From assembly GCF_001411555.2 (NCBI RefSeq), contig NC_049905.1, forward strand, positions 2,542,001 to 2,606,000: 64,000 nt of DNA, given 5' to 3'. The translations under genes and the position numbers were made by a program. Of this stretch, positions 61,371 to 64,000 are shown piece by piece. The notes beneath the pieces were generated by a model that saw only the letters and a program-made list of their open reading frames with translations, was not told the origin of the DNA and searched no databases. Each line of letters opens with the position of its first letter. Within the stretch, counting starts at the first letter, position 1. Origin of the DNA: Juglans regia (Eukaryota; Streptophyta; Magnoliopsida; Fagales; Juglandaceae).

Positions 61371-61620
61371 GAGAGTTCGGGAGCTCTGCTTCTAGGAATA
61401 GGACTGGGTCTCCTCTCCTTGCCCCTAACTAAACGGCGTTAACTGATCCAACCCCAAACCCTTATAAAACTCCTTTCTCAAAGGGAGAGATTGGTTTCCC
61501 ACCCTTCATTCCCATCACCCTTTTCAACCAAAGATCCAAAATTGGAGGAATGTATATCATCCTCAAAAATAAAAAAAAAAAAATAAAAAAAAAAAAATTC
61601 TAGATGTGAAAAAAAAAACC
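61371..61620 (+). promoter_or_regulatory. Possible promoter-like segment upstream of the three-finger ZAT gene
   Basis: CCTTATAAAACTCC (TATA-like, about 61458-61471) is followed by pyrimidine-rich TTTCCCACCCTTCATTCCC, a layout seen in plant core promoters. It is 1.2 kb upstream of the ATG at 62656, and a MITE and A/T runs lie between. It could be a distal start site or a transposon promoter; evidence is weak. Confidence 0.25.
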
Positions 61621-61689
61621 GTAAACTAATTATCGTTTTAATTAAGTAAATAAATAAAAAAATATAATTAATTATGTTTTCAAAAATGA

Positions 61690-61860
61690 GAATTACAACA
61701 GATATAAATAGATTACACAAAATTAAATTCACAAATTGATGTAGCTTTATGACATCCATTAGATCTATTTTATCATAAAAGTAACTTTATAAAATAATAC
61801 ACCACATCAAGTCATGTCAATTTGTGAATTTATTTTTATATAATCATTTCGTGGTTAAAG
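61690..61860. repeat. Palindromic MITE family A, copy 6
   Basis: GATTACACAAAATTAAATTC left arm with TGTGAATTTATTTTTATATA right arm around an ATCTATTTTATCATAAAAGT core. It lies in the upstream region of the three-finger ZAT gene. Confidence 0.55.
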
Positions 61861-62655
61861 AATAATCTTACTTTCTTGATGACATTTGCTAGCTCCCTCT
61901 CTTCCAAGGAAAAGTAACCAATGGGATGGTTGGTTGGTTACCCATTTTAGGGGTTCTCAGACTCCTGCGTGGTTACAACAAAACCAACTTGTCCATATCA
62001 AAAAAACAAAAAACAAAATTTTCTCTACTTCCCAAGATGCCCTTCATGAAATTTCATATATTTAGCATTAATAAATATAATATGCTACATTAAATATTTA
62101 AGAATGTGAAATAAATTTCCAAATGGAAAACCCACGTATTTCCATGCAATTTTTTCTGTTTATTTTTATCAATTTCAAGGATTTGTGGAGAGGGGATTTT
62201 GGGGAAATTGAAAATATGTAAAAAAAAAATGAGGTGGGAAATAAATAATACTAGAAACGGGCAAGGGTTGCATGTTACATGTCGCTCTTTCTCCTCTCAT
62301 GCATAGGGGCAAATTAATTAATTCAGTTTCTAATTAATTGTTTTTAGCTGTTTTTAATGAGAAAGATTAAGTCCCTAATCAAAAGGAAAAATCCTTTTTT
62401 TTTTTTTTTTTAATTTTTAGGAAGTATTACAAATATTAATAATAATAATAATATAATTATTATTTTGGTAGCATTGTATTTATCAATTGGTGGAGGAATG
62501 CTTGTCACCTACTCCTTTTTTTAGTTTCCACTCTCTCTTTCACATTGAAAGAAAGAGAACGCCAGAGAGCTCAGAAGCTTTTCTCTCGGAGAGACAAATA
62601 GGCATATAGCTCTCTGTTTCCTGCTCTGCTTTCTGGGCTTTTTTTTGGGATTGTG

Positions 62656-63777
62656 ATGGAGAAGCACAAGTGCAAGCTATGCTCCAGAGGCTTCTCTAAT
62701 GGCAGAGCTTTGGGGGGTCACATGAGGTCTCATATGTTGAATCTTCCAGTTCCTGCAAGACCAGAATTATCTCCATTACCACCACCACCACCACCAGCGC
62801 CGGCGCCGGCGCCACTACCACCACACGACCAATTCAGTGAGACCGAGTCTGCTTCGTCACCATCATCTTCCTCTGGTGAAGAGGAAGGAGGAGGAGAAGA
62901 AAAGGGCCTCTGCTATGAGCTGAGAGAGAACCCAAAGAGAAGCATTCGATTCGTAGATCCTGAATTTTCTTTTGCTGTGGATGCTGGGTCTGTTGTTCTT
63001 CAAGATGGGGAGAGCGAAACTGAGTCTTCAAAGAACCCGACTCGGCGACGATCCAAGCGGACTCTGAATTTAGAACAAAAGTACCATCTTCTTCATCATG
63101 ATCATCAGCGAGTTCAAGAACAAGATGATGATGCTATGAAAAAGCTCAAGTTCACGATGAACAAGGCTGAGTCATGGGCTGAGCCTGAACCAGTGAGTTC
63201 GATCTCCGACACTACTACCGAGGAAGATGTTGCCTTTTGTCTCATGATGCTCTCAAGGGACAAATGGAAGAAACAAGAACAAGACGACGAGGACGAAGAC
63301 TTGGAAGATGAATCAGAGAGATCCTTGGAGGATATGACCGACGAGTCGGAGGAACAGCTCAAGATGTCTAAGACACGAACGCGAGGCAGGTACAAGTGCG
63401 AGACATGCAAGAAAACCTTTCGTTCCTATCAAGCTCTTGGTGGACACAGAGCAAGCCACAAGAAGATCAAGCTTAATTCTGCTCCAATTTACGAGCTCAA
63501 GTTGGAGCAAAAAAATGCGGGTCCTCCGTCTATGACAGAGAAAAAGATTCACGAATGCCCTGTTTGTTTGAGAGTATTTGCTTCTGGACAAGCTCTTGGC
63601 GGGCATAAGAGAACCCATGTAACTGGCTCCGCACGGCCTCCAGCTTCTGTTAGAAGTTCAAACAAGCTTGGTCAAGCTTTCATAGATCTTAATCTTCCAG
63701 CTCCAATGGATGATGACGAGTTTAGCCAAATCGAGCTCTCTGCGGTGTCTGATGCAGAATTCGTGAACCCCCATTAG
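62656..63777 (+). CDS. ZAT4: C2H2 zinc-finger transcription factor, three fingers, EAR repressor (ZAT4/ZAT9-like), 373 aa
   Basis: Single-exon ZAT protein, predicted nuclear repressor. Start is ATG at 62656 (an in-frame GTG just upstream is not a start). Fingers: C6-C9-H22-H26 (GRALGGH), C248-C251-H264-H268 (QALGGH) and C301-C304-H317-H321 (QALGGH). Between fingers 1 and 2 lie a Pro/Ala-rich tract (residues 38-56), an acidic Glu/Gly stretch, a basic RRRSKR cluster near 130-135, the leucine-rich box EEDVAFCLMML (189-199) and an Asp/Glu-rich region (207-234). The EAR motif DLNLPAP is at 344-350, near the C-terminus. Architecture and length fit the ZAT1/ZAT4/ZAT9 group; the symbol denotes the closest type, not a proven orthologue. 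The leader has GAAAGAGAACGCC and CT-rich sequence from about 62520. Confidence 0.88.
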   Translation: MEKHKCKLCSRGFSNGRALGGHMRSHMLNLPVPARPELSPLPPPPPPAPAPAPLPPHDQFSETESASSPSSSSGEEEGGGEEKGLCYELRENPKRSIRFVDPEFSFAVDAGSVVLQDGESETESSKNPTRRRSKRTLNLEQKYHLLHHDHQRVQEQDDDAMKKLKFTMNKAESWAEPEPVSSISDTTTEEDVAFCLMMLSRDKWKKQEQDDEDEDLEDESERSLEDMTDESEEQLKMSKTRTRGRYKCETCKKTFRSYQALGGHRASHKKIKLNSAPIYELKLEQKNAGPPSMTEKKIHECPVCLRVFASGQALGGHKRTHVTGSARPPASVRSSNKLGQAFIDLNLPAPMDDDEFSQIELSAVSDAEFVNPH

Positions 63778-64000
63778 GCAATGAACTTCTTCAGCTAGCA
63801 ATGAATCTTGCAGCAGAAATAGGTTGAACCCAAGGTAAAAAATTTTGGTCTTTCGGTGACCTTGGATCTAGTATTATGTCCAAGTTATTGTTATTCAAAT
63901 TGGGTTGTTTGAATTTTGATAACTCTATATCTATAGAACATTATTCTTCTTCCACGTTCGAACTGTATTTCTTTTACCATAATTCTGTTCTGTTTTCTCT
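63778..64000. other. 3' flank of the ZAT4-like gene
   Basis: Probable 3'UTR running to the window edge. No clear AATAAA within the visible part. Confidence 0.5.

Noticed and set aside
1..64000. CRISPR array, bacterial operon or phage module
   Set aside because: No direct-repeat/spacer array and no prokaryotic gene organisation; the window is typical plant nuclear DNA.

Overview
The window is nuclear DNA of a flowering plant. Genes have many short, phase-consistent GT-AG introns, intergenic DNA is very AT-rich, CT-rich 5' leaders and (AT)n/(GA)n microsatellites are common, and every recognisable protein is a plant type (phytochrome-interacting bHLH, remorin, U-type cyclin, ZAT zinc fingers). 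The protein variants and the GAGATGAG/TTTGGATG-type miniature repeats suggest a woody eudicot, perhaps Fagales/Juglandaceae. That placement is inference.

Genes. (1) 1-8296 (+): the last 16 exons (657 codons) of NOT1, the scaffold of the CCR4-NOT deadenylase. (2) 8744-10570 (-): a five-exon remorin gene of 330 aa, convergent with NOT1. (3) 12913-13161 (-): SEC61 beta, 82 aa, with a probable 1-kb 5'UTR intron. (4) 20105-24217 (+): a six-exon UNE10/PIF8-type bHLH factor of about 495 aa. (5) 34846-35663 (+): the two-exon cyclin CYCU2-1, 225 aa. (6) 44441-46003 (+) and (7) 62656-63777 (+): two single-exon C2H2 zinc-finger repressors of the ZAT type with QALGGH fingers and a C-terminal EAR motif.

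Mobile DNA fills most of the rest. Several elements have exact or near-exact boundaries: a complete 447-bp TRIM with tRNA-iMet primer site (12039-12485) and a solo LTR of the same family inside a NOT1 intron (956-1127); a 5-kb hAT with perfect 8-bp target duplication (27174-32209); a second, 4.7-kb hAT (51824-56520) and an 81-bp miniature with the same ends (32424-32504); a 616-bp hAT miniature (15911-16526); Helitron ends facing each other across an (AT)n tract (39607-39662); a 5'-truncated LINE with 18-bp target duplication (3809-3929); a LINE relic with zf-RVT and RNase-H-like coding remnants; TRIM relics of a second family; and several palindromic MITE families. Both hAT transposase genes are broken by stops and frameshifts.

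The unrelated host genes do not form a pathway, but their grouping matches, from memory, Arabidopsis paralogous blocks (SEC61B - CYCU2 - ZAT4/9, and NOT1 - ZAT1). No previously undescribed multi-gene system is evident. The most unusual items are a strong alternative splice acceptor in UNE10 that would add a hydrophobic 44-residue segment in frame, the TRIM/solo-LTR pair, and the 81-bp hAT miniature.
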